Shown: positions 44,958 to 52,920 of the stretch, piece after piece
How positions within the stretch are numbered: position 1 is the first letter of the stretch
Layout of the letters: the number at the start of each line of letters is the position of its first letter
Origin: Cellulomonas shaoxiangyii
GTDB taxonomy: Bacteria; Actinomycetota; Actinomycetes; Actinomycetales; Cellulomonadaceae
DNA length: 64,000 bases
Reading direction: 5' to 3'
Assembly (NCBI RefSeq): GCF_004798685.1
Contig: NZ_CP039291.1
Span: forward strand, 3,038,001-3,102,000
The notes under the pieces: generated by a model
Databases searched by the model: none
Told to the model about the DNA's origin: nothing
Seen by the model: the letters and a program-made list of their open reading frames with translations, nothing else
Translations under genes and position numbers: made by a program

Positions 44958-45551
44958 ATGAGCGAGCAGCGGACGCAGGGCCGTCGCGCCCTGGTGGTGG
45001 TGGACGTGCAGCCGACGTTCTGCGAGGGCGGGGCGCTCGGTGTCGCCGGCGGCAACGCCGTGGCGGAGGGCGTCGCGCGGTACGCGGCCGAGCACCGCGA
45101 CCGCTACGACCTCGTCGTGACGACGCAGGACTGGCACGTCGACCCCGGTGCGCACTTCTCGGACACGCCCGACTACGTCGACTCGTGGCCCCCGCACGCG
45201 GTCGTCGGCACGGCGGAGGCGGAGCTGCACCCCGCGCTCGCGGACCTGCGCCCCGACGTCAGCGTGAAGAAGGGCGAGTACGCGGCCGCCTACTCGGGGT
45301 TCGAGGGGCTCGACCTCGACGGCCGCGCGCTCGGCACGATCCTGCTCGAGGCGGGCGTCACCGACGTCGACGTCGTCGGCATCGCCGAGTCGCACTGCGT
45401 GCGCGCCACGACCATCGACGCGCTCGGCCTCGGCATGCGCGCCCGCGTGCTCACCGACCTCACGGTCCCGGTGACGCCCGAGCAGGGCGAGGCAGCGCGT
45501 GCGGCGATGACCGAGGCGGGCGCCGAGCTCGTGGACTCCTCGGCGCTCTGA
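44958..45551 (+). CDS. pncA: nicotinamidase
   Basis: A 197-residue isochorismatase-fold hydrolase that deamidates nicotinamide to nicotinate in NAD salvage; mycobacterial homologues also activate pyrazinamide. The catalytic triad is visible as D16 (VVDVQPTF), a lysine at 104/105 (SVKKGEY) and C147 (GIAESHCVRAT). The metal site is supplied by TQDWH (D58, H60) and probably H66. The ATG at 44958 is used because of the upstream -10 hexamer. It lies alone between the PQQ-type gene and the convergent rsmI. Confidence 0.93.
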   Translation: MSEQRTQGRRALVVVDVQPTFCEGGALGVAGGNAVAEGVARYAAEHRDRYDLVVTTQDWHVDPGAHFSDTPDYVDSWPPHAVVGTAEAELHPALADLRPDVSVKKGEYAAAYSGFEGLDLDGRALGTILLEAGVTDVDVVGIAESHCVRATTIDALGLGMRARVLTDLTVPVTPEQGEAARAAMTEAGAELVDSSAL

Positions 45552-45567
45552 GGCGCGTGCCGACGCG

Positions 45568-46428
45568 TCAGCGGGTGCGCGCCGCGAGCGCCGCCGCGTA
45601 GAGCTCGCGCTTGCCGACGCCCGCCGCCTCGGCGACGCCCGCCACGGCCTCCTTGAGCCGCTCGCCGGCGTCCACGCGCGCCAGCACCTCGGGGACGAGG
45701 TCGCCGGCGTCGGCGGGTCCGTCCGCGGGCGCGCCGCCGACGACGAGGACCACCTCGCCCCGCACGTCACCCGAGTGCGCCCACGCGGCGAGCTCGGCGA
45801 GCGGGCCCCGCACGACCTCCTCGTAGGTCTTCGTCAGCTCCCGGCAGACCGCACCGGGCCGGTCGGCGCCGAACGCCTCGGCCATCGCGTCGAGCGTCTC
45901 GGGCACCCGGTGCGGGGCCTCGAACAGCACGAGCGTGCGCCGCTCCGCCGCCAGCGCGGCCAGCGCGCGGGCCCGCTCCCCCGGCTTGCGCGGCAGGAAG
46001 CCCTCGAAGCAGAACCGGTCGGTCGGCAGCCCGGAGAGCGCGAGGGCCGTCAGCACGGCGCTCGGACCGGGTGCGACGGTCACGGGCAGGTCGGCGGCGA
46101 CGGCGGCCTGCACGGCTCGGAAGCCGGGGTCGGAGACCGCGGGCATGCCGGCGTCGCTCACGACGAGCACGGTGCCGCCCCCCGCCACGACGTCGAGCAG
46201 CTCCGCCACCCGCCCGCTCTCGTTGTGCTCGTGGTGGCTGACGAGCCGGCCGCCGATGGTCACCCCGAGCCGCGCGGCGAGCGCGCGCGTGCGGCGCGTG
46301 TCCTCGGCGGCGACCACGTCGGCGTCGGCCAGCAGCCGGCGCAGGCGGGCGGACGCGTCCTCGCTGTCGCCGATGGGCGTGGCGGCCAGCACGAGCAGGC
46401 CGGGGCGGTCGGGGCGGTCGGTGCTCAC
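45568..46428 (-). CDS. rsmI: 16S rRNA (cytidine1402-2'-O)-methyltransferase
   Basis: A 286-residue SAM-dependent enzyme of the tetrapyrrole-methylase fold. LLVLAATPIGDSEDAS, AAEDTRRTRAL, SHHEHNESG and the VSDAGMPAVSDPG glycine motif are the RsmI hallmarks, with FEGFLPRKPGERA later. It methylates C1402 in the ribosomal decoding centre. The GTG start has a -10 hexamer 6 nt before it. It is divergent to the mannosyltransferase gene, an arrangement conserved across actinobacteria. Confidence 0.95.
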   Translation of the reverse strand: MSTDRPDRPGLLVLAATPIGDSEDASARLRRLLADADVVAAEDTRRTRALAARLGVTIGGRLVSHHEHNESGRVAELLDVVAGGGTVLVVSDAGMPAVSDPGFRAVQAAVAADLPVTVAPGPSAVLTALALSGLPTDRFCFEGFLPRKPGERARALAALAAERRTLVLFEAPHRVPETLDAMAEAFGADRPGAVCRELTKTYEEVVRGPLAELAAWAHSGDVRGEVVLVVGGAPADGPADAGDLVPEVLARVDAGERLKEAVAGVAEAAGVGKRELYAAALAARTR

Positions 46429-46434
46429 GGTCCC

Positions 46435-46440
46435 AGCCTG
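46435..46440 (-). promoter_or_regulatory. leaderless -10 of rsmI
   Basis: CAGGCT on the minus strand, 6 nt before the GTG start. Confidence 0.45.
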
Positions 46441-46501
46441 GCACCCGCGGCGACGTGACCACGTGCCGGTGACCCCGGTCACACCACCCCGGGGCGGCCT
46501 C

Positions 46502-46507
46502 TACGAT
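46502..46507 (+). promoter_or_regulatory. leaderless -10 of the mannosyltransferase gene
   Basis: TACGAT followed by 6 nt and GTG 46514; no ribosome-binding site. Confidence 0.6.
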
Positions 46508-46513
46508 GACCGC

Positions 46514-48427
46514 GTGCCGCCCACCGGAGACGACGCCGAGCGCGAGGACGCGCCGGGCACCCCCGTGCCCGGCGGTGCGGGAACGCTCCCGGCCGACGAC
46601 AGCGCCGCCCGCCCCCCGCACGCCGCGACGGCCCCCGCGCCGGCACCGGCGGCCGGCGGGGCGGAGCCCGTGGGCGGCAGGCCGGAGCCCGGGGCCGACC
46701 CGGGAGCGAGCCCGTACGGTCCCGCGACCGCGACGGCGGTCGAGGACCCCGCCGCCGACCCCGCCGCCGACGTCGACGAGCCGACCGACGCGCCGGGCGG
46801 CGAGACGGCGGACGAGCCCGACGAGCCGCGCCGCGAGACGTTCCTGCGCCGCCTCCTCGGCGACGACGCCCGCACGCTCGACGCGACGCCGCGCGACCGC
46901 CGGAACGGCTGGCTGTGGGCGCTGGCGGTGACCGTGCTGGGCGGCGTGCTGCGGTTCTGGGACCTCGCCCGCCCGCACTCGCTGGTCTTCGACGAGACGT
47001 ACTACGTCAAGCAGGCGTTCTCGCTGCTCGCGCGCGGCTACGAGGCCGCGTGGGGCGAGGACCCCAACGCCGCGTTCGAGAGCGGCGACACGAGCAGCCT
47101 CGGCACGGACCCCGAGTACGTCGTCCACCCGCTCGTCGGCAAGTGGATGATCGCGCTCGGCATGCAGCTCGGCGGCGGCGTCGAGAGCTCGTTCGCGTGG
47201 CGGCTGTCGGCCGCCGTCGTCGGCACGCTCGCGGTGCTCATGGTCGCGCGCATCGGCCGGCGGATCTTCGCCTCCACGGCGCTCGGCACGCTCGCGGGGC
47301 TGTTCCTCGCCGTCGACGGCCTGGCGATCGTGCACTCCCGGATCAGCCTGCTCGACCCGTTCCTCATGTTCTTCGCGCTCGCGGCGTTCGGGGCGCTGGT
47401 GCTCGACCGGGAGCAGGCGCGCCGCCGCCTCGCCGACCGCGCGGCCGCCGTGCTCGACGGCGGCGGCACGCTGCGCTGGGGGCCGGGGCTCGGCTTCCGC
47501 TGGTGGCGCCTCGCGGCCGGCGTGCTGCTGGGCCTCGCGATCGGCACCAAGTGGTCGGGCATGTACTTCCTCGCCGTGTTCGGCGTGATGACCGTGCTGT
47601 GGGACATGGGGGCGCGGCGGGCCGTGGGCGTGCGGCTGTGGCACGTGGCCGCCGTCGTCAAGGACGGGCTGCTCGCGTTCGTCCTGCTCGTCGGCACGGC
47701 GGCCGTCACGTACGTGGCGTCGTGGGCGTCGTGGTTCGCCTCGGACAACGCGTGGAACCGGCACTGGGCCGAGGCGAACCCCGACCAGGGCGTGCAGTGG
47801 CTGCCGCCGGCGCTGCGCTCCTGGTGGCAGTACCACCAGGACATGTGGCTGTTCCACAACGGGCTGGAGACGCCGCACTCGTACGCCGCGCACCCCGTGG
47901 GCTGGATCGTGCAGTGGCGGCCCACCTCGTTCTGGTACCCGACCGAGGTCTCGGGGCTCACGGGCGAGCAGGCGCAGGCGGCCTGCGGCGCCGACGCGTG
48001 CTCGCAGGCGATCCTCGCCGTCGGCAACCCGCTGATCTGGTGGGCGGGCGCCGCTTCCGTGCTCGTCGCGCTCTTCTGGCTCCTGCGGTACCGCGACTGG
48101 CGGGCCGGTGCGGTGCTGTCCGGCATCGTCGCCGGCTGGGTGCCGTGGTTCGCGTACGCGCACCGCACGATCTTCGCGTTCTACTCGGTGGCGTTCGTGC
48201 CGTGGGTGGTGCTGACGCTCGTCTACGTCCTCGGCCTGCTCGTCGGGCCGGCGAGCCCCGACGACAGCGAGCGGGACCGGCGCGGGCGCAGGCGGGCGGT
48301 CGTCGCGGTGGGGGTGTTCGCCGTGCTGGTCGTCGCCGCGGGGCTGTTCTTCTACCCGGTGTGGGCGGCGTGGGTGGTCCCGTGGCAGCAGTGGCACATC
48401 CGCATGTGGCTGCCCACCTGGATCTGA
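46514..48427 (+). CDS. dolichyl-phosphate-mannose-protein mannosyltransferase (GT39)
   Basis: A 637-residue membrane enzyme that transfers mannose from polyprenyl phosphate mannose to secreted proteins. The first ~120 residues are a Pro/Ala/acidic tail that is probably disordered and longer than in mycobacterial homologues. Then come about ten hydrophobic segments. The first extracellular loop has RPHSLVFDETYYVK with the catalytic DE pair, and VHSRISLLDPFLMFF and GTKWSGMYFL are family motifs. WLPTWI ends the protein. The start is GTG 46514, next to a -10; the open frame continues upstream into rsmI antisense. Confidence 0.9.
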   Translation: MPPTGDDAEREDAPGTPVPGGAGTLPADDSAARPPHAATAPAPAPAAGGAEPVGGRPEPGADPGASPYGPATATAVEDPAADPAADVDEPTDAPGGETADEPDEPRRETFLRRLLGDDARTLDATPRDRRNGWLWALAVTVLGGVLRFWDLARPHSLVFDETYYVKQAFSLLARGYEAAWGEDPNAAFESGDTSSLGTDPEYVVHPLVGKWMIALGMQLGGGVESSFAWRLSAAVVGTLAVLMVARIGRRIFASTALGTLAGLFLAVDGLAIVHSRISLLDPFLMFFALAAFGALVLDREQARRRLADRAAAVLDGGGTLRWGPGLGFRWWRLAAGVLLGLAIGTKWSGMYFLAVFGVMTVLWDMGARRAVGVRLWHVAAVVKDGLLAFVLLVGTAAVTYVASWASWFASDNAWNRHWAEANPDQGVQWLPPALRSWWQYHQDMWLFHNGLETPHSYAAHPVGWIVQWRPTSFWYPTEVSGLTGEQAQAACGADACSQAILAVGNPLIWWAGAASVLVALFWLLRYRDWRAGAVLSGIVAGWVPWFAYAHRTIFAFYSVAFVPWVVLTLVYVLGLLVGPASPDDSERDRRGRRRAVVAVGVFAVLVVAAGLFFYPVWAAWVVPWQQWHIRMWLPTWI

Positions 48428-48445
48428 CGGCCCCGGCCCGGCGCC

Positions 48446-49975
48446 TCAGGACGCGGGGTCGTCCCAGACGCCCTGCGGCGAGCGGTACCAGGCGAGGCCG
48501 AGGCGGTCCCAGTACGCCCCGTGCGCGGTCAGGCGGCGCGTGAGGTCCGCCCAGTCGCGGCGCTCCGGCACGCTCCACGCGACCTCCGCCACGGCGGCGA
48601 GCCGCGGCAGCAGCATGGTCGTGAGGTCGTCGAGCGTGCGCAGCGTCTCGGTCCACACGGCCGCCTCCACGCCCACGACCGCACCCTCCGGCAGCCCGGG
48701 CAGGACGTCCGCGGGCTCCCACGCGTAGGCGTCGCGCAGCTCGACGTGGCCGGCCCACTCGAGCCCGAGCGGGAAGTCGGCGTCGTACTTCATGTCGAGG
48801 TACACGCGTGAGCCGGGCGACAGCAGCAGCCGCGCACCGGCGTGCGCGGCGGCCACGAACGGCGCGGGGTCCGCGCGGTCGTCCCAGAGCTGCACGACCG
48901 TGCCCGGCGGCAGACCGGGCACGTGCGCGGCCTCCTGCCACGCGACGACCGACTTGCCGTGGGCGGCCACCGCGTGGGCGGCCGCGCGCACGAGCCGTGC
49001 GTACTCGTCGGGCGCCATGGTGAGCACCTCGTCGCCGCCGACGTGCACGTACGGGCCCGGCGTCATCCGCGCGAGGTCGCCGAAGACGTCGGCGAGGAAC
49101 GCGTGCGTCGCCGGCAGGTCGTCGTGCAGGCGCGAGAACCCCACCTCGATGCCGAGGTACTCCTCGGTCGGCTCGCCGCCCGGGGTCAGCTCCCCGTAGG
49201 CGTGCTGGGCCGCGTTGACGTGCCCGGGGACGTCGATCTCCGGCACGACCCGCACGCCGCGGGCGTGCGCGTAGGTGAGGATCTCCGCCCAGTCGGCGGC
49301 CGTGTAGTGCCCGCCGGGGTCGCCGCCCACCGAGTGCGCGCTGGACCGGCGCACGAGCTCGGGCCGCGACGGCAGGTCGAGCCGCCACGCCTGGTCGTCC
49401 GTGAGGTGCAGGTGCAGCACGTTGAGCTTGTAGTGGCCGAGCAGGCCGATGACGACCTTGAGGTCCGGCACGCTCACGAAGTGGCGCGCGACGTCGAGCG
49501 ACAGCCCGCGCCACGCGTACCGGGGCGCGTCGACGATCCGCACCGCCGGCACCTCGACCACGCCGTCGGGCCGCTCGTGCAGCAGCTGGCGCAGCGTGAC
49601 GACGGCGTGCACGAGCCCCTCCGGGGTGCGGGCGTCGAGCTGCACGCCGTGCTCGCCGGCGACGACGCGGTACGCCTCGTCGCCCGCCGGGAGGTCGTCC
49701 ACGGCACCGTCCGCGTCACGTCCGCCGTCGAGCAGGCGCACGTGCACCGCGCCCGGCACGCCGGGGTCGTCGAACCGCAGCGGCACGGCGTGCCCGCCGG
49801 AACGCCCGAGCAGGTCCGCCGCCAGCACCGCGGCGGGGACCGCCGGGTGGTCGGCGGGGTGGGCGGCGTCCGCGGCGGCGACGACGACCGTGGTCGCAGC
49901 CGAGACGACGTACGGCGGCGCGTCAGCCGGCTCGACGACGAGCGGGGCGGGCACCACGGGCACGACGTGGGGCAC
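48446..49975 (-). CDS. beta-N-acetylhexosaminidase (GH20)
   Basis: A 509-residue enzyme. An N-terminal alpha/beta domain (residues 1-140) leads into the barrel with YAWRGLSLDVARHFVSV, LNVLHLHLTDDQAWRL, VRVVPEIDVPGHVNAA and the catalytic pair D315-E316 in YVHVGGDEVLTM. It removes terminal GlcNAc or GalNAc from chitooligosaccharides or glycans. No signal peptide is visible. The GTG start has AGGAGT 5 nt upstream. It is convergent with the mannosyltransferase gene, 18 nt apart. Confidence 0.93.
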   Translation of the reverse strand: MPHVVPVVPAPLVVEPADAPPYVVSAATTVVVAAADAAHPADHPAVPAAVLAADLLGRSGGHAVPLRFDDPGVPGAVHVRLLDGGRDADGAVDDLPAGDEAYRVVAGEHGVQLDARTPEGLVHAVVTLRQLLHERPDGVVEVPAVRIVDAPRYAWRGLSLDVARHFVSVPDLKVVIGLLGHYKLNVLHLHLTDDQAWRLDLPSRPELVRRSSAHSVGGDPGGHYTAADWAEILTYAHARGVRVVPEIDVPGHVNAAQHAYGELTPGGEPTEEYLGIEVGFSRLHDDLPATHAFLADVFGDLARMTPGPYVHVGGDEVLTMAPDEYARLVRAAAHAVAAHGKSVVAWQEAAHVPGLPPGTVVQLWDDRADPAPFVAAAHAGARLLLSPGSRVYLDMKYDADFPLGLEWAGHVELRDAYAWEPADVLPGLPEGAVVGVEAAVWTETLRTLDDLTTMLLPRLAAVAEVAWSVPERRDWADLTRRLTAHGAYWDRLGLAWYRSPQGVWDDPAS

Positions 49976-50162
49976 GGGGACTCCTCGGGGTCGGTGGACG
50001 GCACCCGCAACCTACCCGCGGACCCCTCCCGCGAGGCCTGCGGAGGTGCCCCGCGCACCCGAATTCTCGGCCGGTCGCGCTCTCGACAGGCGCGCCGGCC
50101 CAGAGTGCCCTAGTTTTCTCCCGTCACGGATTCCGACCCTTGACTCGACTTGAGGAGTGTGC

Positions 50163-50435
50163 ATGAGCATCACCGGCATCATCACGGCCATCGTCATCGG
50201 CGCGATCATCGGGGCACTCGGTCGCCTCATCGTGCGGGGCAACCAGAACATCTCGATCATCGCCACGATCGTCATCGGCATCATCGCGGCGCTCCTGGGC
50301 ACGTGGATCGCGAGCCTGATCGGCCAGAACGACACGGACGGCTTCGACTGGATCGAGCTGATCTTCCAGATCGCCCTCGCCGCGATCTTCGTGAGCATCT
50401 ACGCGGGTTACGCCGGCAAGAACCGCCGCCGCTGA
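50163..50435 (+). CDS. GlsB/YeaQ/YmgE family stress-type membrane protein
   Basis: A 90-residue protein of the transglycosylase-associated family with three hydrophobic segments: GIITAIVIGAIIGALGRLIV, ISIIATIVIGIIAALLGTWI, and IELIFQIALAAIFVSIYAGY. A GxLGRLI turn follows the first segment as in YeaQ. Members are small envelope stress proteins of unclear mechanism. The ATG at 50163 has GAGGAG 5 nt upstream, and a very strong terminator closes the unit, so it is monocistronic. Confidence 0.9.
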   Translation: MSITGIITAIVIGAIIGALGRLIVRGNQNISIIATIVIGIIAALLGTWIASLIGQNDTDGFDWIELIFQIALAAIFVSIYAGYAGKNRRR

Positions 50436-50467
50436 CCTGGTGATCTGCGGCCGCACCGCGGCCGCGG

Positions 50468-50507
50468 ACGACGACGGGCCCCTCCTTCGGGAGGGGCCCG
50501 TCGTCGT
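50468..50507 (+). terminator. strong UUCG-capped terminator
   Basis: An 18-bp perfect stem (50468-50485 with 50490-50507) closes on a TTCG tetraloop, 32 nt past the GlsB-like gene, and is followed by TCC rather than a T tract. Confidence 0.9.
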
Positions 50508-50667
50508 TCCCGGGTGCACGCGGGCGGGCACGCCCGGCGCGACGGTCCGGCACGGCCTGAGACGGCCGGGACGCAGCCACCACGGCGACGGGAGCAGGAC
50601 GAAGATCCCTCGACAATCACCGCGCGACCATGCACGCGCGATCGATGCACGAGGAAAGCTGTACGAC

Positions 50668-50704
50668 GAAGGGCCCGTCCCGGACTTCCCGGAACGGGCC
50701 CTTC
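50668..50704 (-). terminator. hairpin terminator after tRNA-Ala
   Basis: GAAGGGCCCGT (50668-50678) pairs with ACGGGCCCTTC (50694-50704); past a C/A mismatch four more pairs close a 5-nt loop. It begins 5 nt past the tRNA on the minus strand. The 160 nt between this and the previous terminator hold nothing recognisable. Confidence 0.75.
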
Positions 50705-50707
50705 TGC

Positions 50708-50782
<75 letters not shown>

Positions 50783-50795
50783 TTGTGCGAGGAAC

Positions 50796-50801
50796 ACGCT
50801 A
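50796..50801 (-). promoter_or_regulatory. -10 element of tRNA-Ala
   Basis: TAGCGT on the minus strand, 13 nt before the mature 5' end, allowing a short trimmed leader. Confidence 0.4.
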
Positions 50802-50948
50802 GCACCCCACGGGCCCGGGAACGAAACCGGCCCGGGCCCCTCCCCGCGAGGTGCGTCACACCCGCCGACGGGCCACGACGGGCCGGCCGCGGAGGACGCC
50901 GCAGGCCGCTGACCGGCGCCGTCGCCGGCGCCTGCCGTCAGCGTGCGT

Positions 50949-52172
50949 TCACTGCCCGGCGGCCCGGCGGCGCGCCAGGACGGCGTTCAGGTCGATGCTG
51001 CCGGTCGTCTCCGCCACGGGCTCGAGCGGCGCCACGGGGCCCTCCGCGGCACGTGCGGCGTCCGCCGCGGACTCCCCAGCGCCGTCCGCCGCGGACTCCT
51101 GGTCGCGGTCCGCCGGACGGTCGGCGGGGCGGCGCGTGGTGGACGCCTCGGCGTCGGACTCCAGGAGCGCGGCCGGCGTCCGGCGGGGCGCCGCGGCCTT
51201 CATCGTGTAGGTCGGGCGGGGCACCGGGACCGGCGACCACTCCTCCGCGTCGCCGGCGTCCTGCGTCTCGCCGTCGGCCTGCGCGTCGCCGGGGGCGGGG
51301 ACGCCGGAGGTGGGTGCCGTCGTGGCCGAGCGGCGCACGACGGGCGTCGAGCCGGTCGCGTGCCGCGCGGGGCCGGCGCTCTCGCCCGCGTCGGCGACGA
51401 TCCGCTCGAAGACCTCGGTGTGCGCGTCCGACGGGCGCACGGCGTGCCCGGTGACGAGCGGTACGGGCACGTCCGCCGGACCGGCACCGGGGCGCACCAC
51501 GGGCACCCCACCGGTCGCGGGGCGGCCCGCGCGCACCGTGTGCGTCGCGCCGGTGCGCGGACGCGACGCGAGCCGCTCCTCACGCTCGATGGTCGTCGCC
51601 CACGCCTCGTCGGCGGCGTGGCCGGCCACGACCGCACGGCGGCCCAGCACGGTGACCGCGCCCAGCAGGACGGTCGGCACGGCGCCGAATGCCCACGTCG
51701 ACGCCGGGACCACGCCCGTGACTACCCAGCCGGCCACGGACGCGACCAGCAGCAGCGTGGCCAGCAGCCCGCGCCTGCGCGCGGCAGCGCCGCGTCGGGC
51801 CGATGCCGCGGCGCGCGCCGCGCGGGCCTGCGCGAGGCGGCGCGCCGCCTCGGCCGAGATGCGCTCGGGGGTGGCGTGCGGTCGGTCCACGGTCGTGCCT
51901 CCTGTCGCCGTGCCGGCGCCGACCGCCGGCACACCCGTCGCCGGGGTCAGCAGCAGCGCCGTCGTGCTCGGTCCCGCCGTCGCGGACGCCAGGGCCGGAC
52001 GCACGGTCCGGCCCACGCCCCGCGACACCGCGACCACGCGCAGACCGGCCGAGAACCGGTCGTCCGCACGCGCCTCGAGCAGCCGCTGACGGTGCCGCAG
52101 GTGGTGCGGCACCAGATACGCAGCCCACAGGCCGACGAGCGCGAGCGCCACGAGGCCTGCGAGTCCGTTCAC
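50949..52172 (-). CDS. membrane protein with long disordered C-terminus (Rv0996-like position)
   Basis: A 407-residue protein of unknown function. One hydrophobic segment starts it (GLAGLVALALVGLWAAYLVP), a basic stretch follows, and two more lie near residues 134-178 (LLATLLLVASVAGWVV and FGAVPTVLLGAVTVLG). The last 200 residues are Pro/Thr/Val/Ala-rich with recurring TGxxPVVR phrases and end in an acidic patch and LNAVLARRRA. Its place beside rimJ matches the membrane protein Rv0996 in mycobacteria, though this rests on order. The GTG start has a leaderless -10. A cell-division or envelope role is conceivable but not shown. Confidence 0.75.
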   Translation of the reverse strand: MNGLAGLVALALVGLWAAYLVPHHLRHRQRLLEARADDRFSAGLRVVAVSRGVGRTVRPALASATAGPSTTALLLTPATGVPAVGAGTATGGTTVDRPHATPERISAEAARRLAQARAARAAASARRGAAARRRGLLATLLLVASVAGWVVTGVVPASTWAFGAVPTVLLGAVTVLGRRAVVAGHAADEAWATTIEREERLASRPRTGATHTVRAGRPATGGVPVVRPGAGPADVPVPLVTGHAVRPSDAHTEVFERIVADAGESAGPARHATGSTPVVRRSATTAPTSGVPAPGDAQADGETQDAGDAEEWSPVPVPRPTYTMKAAAPRRTPAALLESDAEASTTRRPADRPADRDQESAADGAGESAADAARAAEGPVAPLEPVAETTGSIDLNAVLARRRAAGQ

Positions 52173-52178
52173 GCACCG

Positions 52179-52184
52179 ACGGTA
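52179..52184 (-). promoter_or_regulatory. leaderless -10 of the Rv0996-like gene
   Basis: TACCGT on the minus strand with 6 nt to the GTG start. Confidence 0.6.
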
Positions 52185-52283
52185 GGTGCGTCCCGGCCGT
52201 CACCGCCGCAGGGAAGCGGCGTGTCGTGCGACGACGCGCCAGAACGCGGTCCCGCGGACCCGTGGGGGCCGCGTGCGGACCCG

Positions 52284-52895
52284 TCAGGCCGTCGACCGGC
52301 GGGTCGCGTGCCAGCGCGCCAGCAGCCCCTCGGGCACGTCCTCGACCGTGAGCGCGAAGGTCCGGTGGTCGCACCACCGCCCCTGGATGTGCAGGTACCG
52401 CTCCCGCAGGCCCTCGTCGCGGAAGCCGAGCTTCTCGACGACCCGCAGCGACGGCGCGTTCTCGGGGCGGATGTTGATCTCGACCCGGTGCAGGCGCAGG
52501 ACCCCGAAGCAGTGGTCCGTCGCCATCGCCACGGCCGTCGGGGTGACCCCGCGCCCCGCGACGTGCCGCGACACCCAGTACCCGATCGACGCGGAGCGCA
52601 GCGACCCGTACTGGATCGACGACACCGTCAGCTGCCCCACCAGCTCGCCGTCGTGGTCCACCGCGAACGGCAGCGCCGTGCCGTCCCGGGCCTGGGCCGC
52701 CAGGGAACGCACGAACTGCCCGAACGTCGGCCGCGGTCCGCGCACCGGCTCGGGGTTCGTCGCGTCCCACGGCTCCAGCCACCCCGCGTTCGCCGCGCGC
52801 AGCGCCATCCACGCGTCGGCGTCCCGCCGCCGCAGCGGACGCAGCCGCACGTCACCGTCGACCAGATCGACGGGCCACCCGACGGCCACGCTCAC
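52284..52895 (-). CDS. rimJ: RimJ-type GNAT acetyltransferase
   Basis: A 203-residue N-acetyltransferase. VRLRPLRRRDADAWMALRAAN opens the fold, GQLTVSSIQYGSLRSASIGYWV gives the central strands, RGVTPTAVAMATDHCF the acetyl-CoA loop, and VEINIRPENAPSLRVVEKLGF the C-terminal motif of the RimJ/RimL subfamily. It acetylates protein N-termini or other amines; the substrate is unknown. The GTG 52895 is the longest start; GTG 52889 has AGGGG at better spacing. It follows moeA by 25 nt. Confidence 0.9.
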   Translation of the reverse strand: MSVAVGWPVDLVDGDVRLRPLRRRDADAWMALRAANAGWLEPWDATNPEPVRGPRPTFGQFVRSLAAQARDGTALPFAVDHDGELVGQLTVSSIQYGSLRSASIGYWVSRHVAGRGVTPTAVAMATDHCFGVLRLHRVEINIRPENAPSLRVVEKLGFRDEGLRERYLHIQGRWCDHRTFALTVEDVPEGLLARWHATRRSTA

Positions 52896-52920
52896 CCCTC
52901 TCGTCCACCGGCACGGCCGC

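Noticed and set aside
40616..45601. 1661-codon plus-strand open frame
   Set aside because: It crosses several convincing genes (metG, PH-domain, PQQ-type) in antisense and has a low-complexity Arg/Ala/Val composition.
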